This document shows positions 6,442-7,603 of a stretch of DNA of 7,603 nt, piece after piece (the first letter of the stretch is position 1; every line of letters begins with the position of its first letter). The stretch lies in assembly GCA_903908025.1 (NCBI GenBank), contig CAIVQM010000033.1, forward strand, positions 1 to 7,603. Reading direction: 5' to 3'. This DNA is from an uncultured bacterium (GTDB taxonomy: Bacteria; Actinomycetota; Actinomycetes; S36-B12). The position numbers and the translations under genes are program-made. The notes under the pieces were generated by a model. It was not told where the DNA came from, did no database searches, and saw nothing but the letters and a program-made list of their open reading frames with translations.

Positions 6442-6945
6442 GTGACGCCGGGACGGATCCGCCGCGCCACCCCCGACGACGTTGCCGAGATCGTGCTCAT
6501 GGTGCGCGAGCTCGCCGAGTACGAGAAGGCACTCGACGAGGCCACGGCCACCGAGGAGCAGTTCCAGCAAGCCCTGTTCGGCCCCGACCCCAAGGTCTTC
6601 GCCCATGTGGTCGAGCACGCGACCCCCGATGGCCGCCGGCTCGGTGGGTTCGCGATGTGGTTCCTCAACTTCTCGACCTGGCTCGGCGTCCATGGCCTGT
6701 ACCTCGAGGACCTGTACGTCCGCCCGGAGCTGCGCGGCACCGGCTACGGAAAGGCTCTACTCGCGACCCTCGCCCAGGAATGTGTCGACAACGGCTACGG
6801 CCGGCTGGAATGGTGGGTCCTTGACTGGAACGAGCCGGCGCTGGGCTTCTACGGCAGCCTCGGTGCGATGCCGATGGACGAATGGACGGTGCACCGCGTC
6901 ACGGGCGATGACCTGACGCGGCTCGCGAGCGGAGGAACCCCATGA
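6442..6945 (+). CDS. GNAT-family N-acetyltransferase, diamine acetyltransferase (SSAT-like) type
   Basis: This 167-residue enzyme should transfer an acetyl group from acetyl-CoA to an amine, by similarity possibly a polyamine, thialysine or related small amine; the substrate is inferred. The N-terminus RIRRATPDDVAEIVLMVREL (5-24) is the first GNAT strand and helix. Motif A spans LYLEDLYVRPELRGTGYGKA (87-105), with the pyrophosphate-binding RGTGYG at 98-103. The C-terminal part (VLDWNEPALGFYGSLGA, 126-142) carries the conserved Tyr137 and strongly recalls spermidine/thialysine acetyltransferases (SAT2-like). The start is GTG 6442 with AGGA 5 bases upstream; an out-of-frame ATG at 6440 is followed at once by TGA. 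The stop overlaps the start of the anti-sigma gene (ATGA, 6942-6945), so this is the first gene of a translationally coupled stress operon. Confidence 0.9.
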   Translation: MTPGRIRRATPDDVAEIVLMVRELAEYEKALDEATATEEQFQQALFGPDPKVFAHVVEHATPDGRRLGGFAMWFLNFSTWLGVHGLYLEDLYVRPELRGTGYGKALLATLAQECVDNGYGRLEWWVLDWNEPALGFYGSLGAMPMDEWTVHRVTGDDLTRLASGGTP

Positions 6946-7316
6946 GTGTGACCCTGACCTTCCCGTCGGACACCGCCAACGTCGGGCTCGCGCGCACGCT
7001 GGCCGCCTCGATGTCCGCACGTGCCGACCTGCCGATCGACCAGCTCGAGGATGTGCGTCTCGCCGTCGACGAGGCCGTCAGCCAGGTCATCCTCGACGCA
7101 CCTGCGGGCTCGGACATCACCTGCACCTTCGACGTCCACGGCACCGACCTCGCCATCACGATCTCGGCCCCGACCTCTTCGGGCACCGTGCCCGCGCAGG
7201 ACACCTTCAGCTGGACGGTGCTGAGCGCCCTCGTCGAGACCGTCACCGCCGACGTCACCGGCAACGTCGTCACCCTGCGCCTCAGCGTCCACCGGCACGT
7301 GCCGGCGGACGCGTGA
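6942..7316 (+). CDS. RsbW/UsfX-like anti-sigma factor (HATPase-fold)
   Basis: This 124-residue protein should sequester the sigma factor encoded directly after it, as RsbW-type proteins do with SigB/SigF. The N-terminal strand (SVTLTFPSDTANVGLARTLA) leads into the N-box helix LEDVRLAVDEAVSQVI (35-50), and the C-terminal FSWTVLSALVETVTADV (89-105) is typical of the actinobacterial branch. The N-box Asn is replaced by Gln48 (E44-x-x-x-Q) and no DxGxG box is recognisable, so kinase activity toward an anti-anti-sigma factor is doubtful from sequence. Actinobacterial relatives such as UsfX are similarly degenerate. ATG 6942 has a strong GGAGG at 6931-6935 with 6-base spacing. The gene overlaps its upstream neighbour by ATGA and the sigma gene by GTGA. 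No anti-anti-sigma (STAS) gene is present in the window. Confidence 0.88.
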   Translation: MSVTLTFPSDTANVGLARTLAASMSARADLPIDQLEDVRLAVDEAVSQVILDAPAGSDITCTFDVHGTDLAITISAPTSSGTVPAQDTFSWTVLSALVETVTADVTGNVVTLRLSVHRHVPADA

Positions 7317-7603
7317 CGCCTGAAACGCCGACCCAACGCACCAGTCGCTGGGGACCCGAACAACGGCGTCGCGAAGAGGGACTGCTGGCCGAGCTGGCAT
7401 CGCTGCCGGTTGACGACCCCCACCGAGCGGTCGTGCGCGACGAGCTCGTCACGATGCACCTGCCGCTCGTCCATCATCTGGCCCGCCGCTACCGCGATCG
7501 CGGTGAGTCGTTCGACGACCTGGTGCAGGTCGGGACCGTCGGCCTGATCAAGGCCGTCGACCGCTTCGATGCGAGCAAGGGAGTCGCGTTCAGCACGTTC
7601 GCG
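7313..7603 (+). CDS. SigB/SigF/SigG-family RNA polymerase sigma factor (3' partial)
   Basis: This general-stress-type sigma factor directs RNA polymerase to alternative promoters; only the first 97 residues are in the window. It starts at GTG 7313, overlapping the anti-sigma stop (GTGA, 7313-7316). The visible part shows a short variable N-terminus, then EGLLAELASLPVDDPHRAVV (22-41) and region 2.1 (ELVTMHLPLVHHLARRYRDR, 44-63). Core-binding region 2.2 follows (DDLVQVGTVGLIKAVDRFD, 68-86), and region 2.3 begins at GVAFSTFA at the edge. Together with the anti-sigma gene before it, this pattern identifies the SigB/SigF/SigG group rather than an ECF or housekeeping sigma. Which paralogue it is cannot be decided without regions 3 and 4. 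Confidence 0.93.
   Translation, partial: MTPETPTQRTSRWGPEQRRREEGLLAELASLPVDDPHRAVVRDELVTMHLPLVHHLARRYRDRGESFDDLVQVGTVGLIKAVDRFDASKGVAFSTFA

Overview
The window is GC-rich bacterial DNA, densely packed with genes and with no rRNA, tRNA, IS element or CRISPR array that I can see. The gene content points to an actinomycete (Actinomycetota): a fused E2-E1 2-oxoglutarate dehydrogenase of the Kgd/OdhA type, a nickel superoxide dismutase with its SodX maturation protease, and an RsbW-type anti-sigma factor directly followed by a SigB/SigF-type sigma factor. Frequent GTG starts and 4-base start/stop overlaps fit the same picture. I cannot place it below phylum from sequence alone.

Layout: (1) Positions 2-3625 (+) carry almost all of kgd; only the first few codons are cut off by the left edge. 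A 61-residue uncharacterised protein (DUF6104-like) follows after 2 bases (3628-3813). (2) Positions 3825-4489 (-) hold a type II toxin-antitoxin pair, a Phd/YefM-type antitoxin and a PIN-domain VapC toxin overlapping by ATGA, with a tandem 10-bp repeat just upstream that may be promoter and operator. (3) Positions 4535-5821 (-) hold a zinc-less quinone-oxidoreductase-like MDR enzyme and, upstream of it, sodX. These are divergent from sodN (5899-6312, +), the Ni-SOD precursor that SodX should cleave. (4) Positions 6313-6441 are intergenic and contain a 66-nt composite hairpin with 23-bp arms. (5) Positions 6442 to the right edge (+) hold a tightly overlapping operon of a GNAT acetyltransferase of the diamine/SSAT-like type, an RsbW-like anti-sigma factor, and the first 97 codons of a sigma factor, which runs off the window.

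Functionally the window joins central carbon metabolism (the 2-oxoglutarate node of the TCA cycle) to a run of stress genes: toxin-antitoxin, superoxide detoxification with its maturation protease, and a general-stress sigma/anti-sigma switch. The most interesting non-gene element is the long hairpin immediately 3' of sodN. It may be only a terminator or a dispersed palindromic repeat. In Streptomyces coelicolor, however, the sodN 3'UTR is processed into a regulatory small RNA, so this 3' end deserves a look. No clearly new defence or biosynthetic system is visible.
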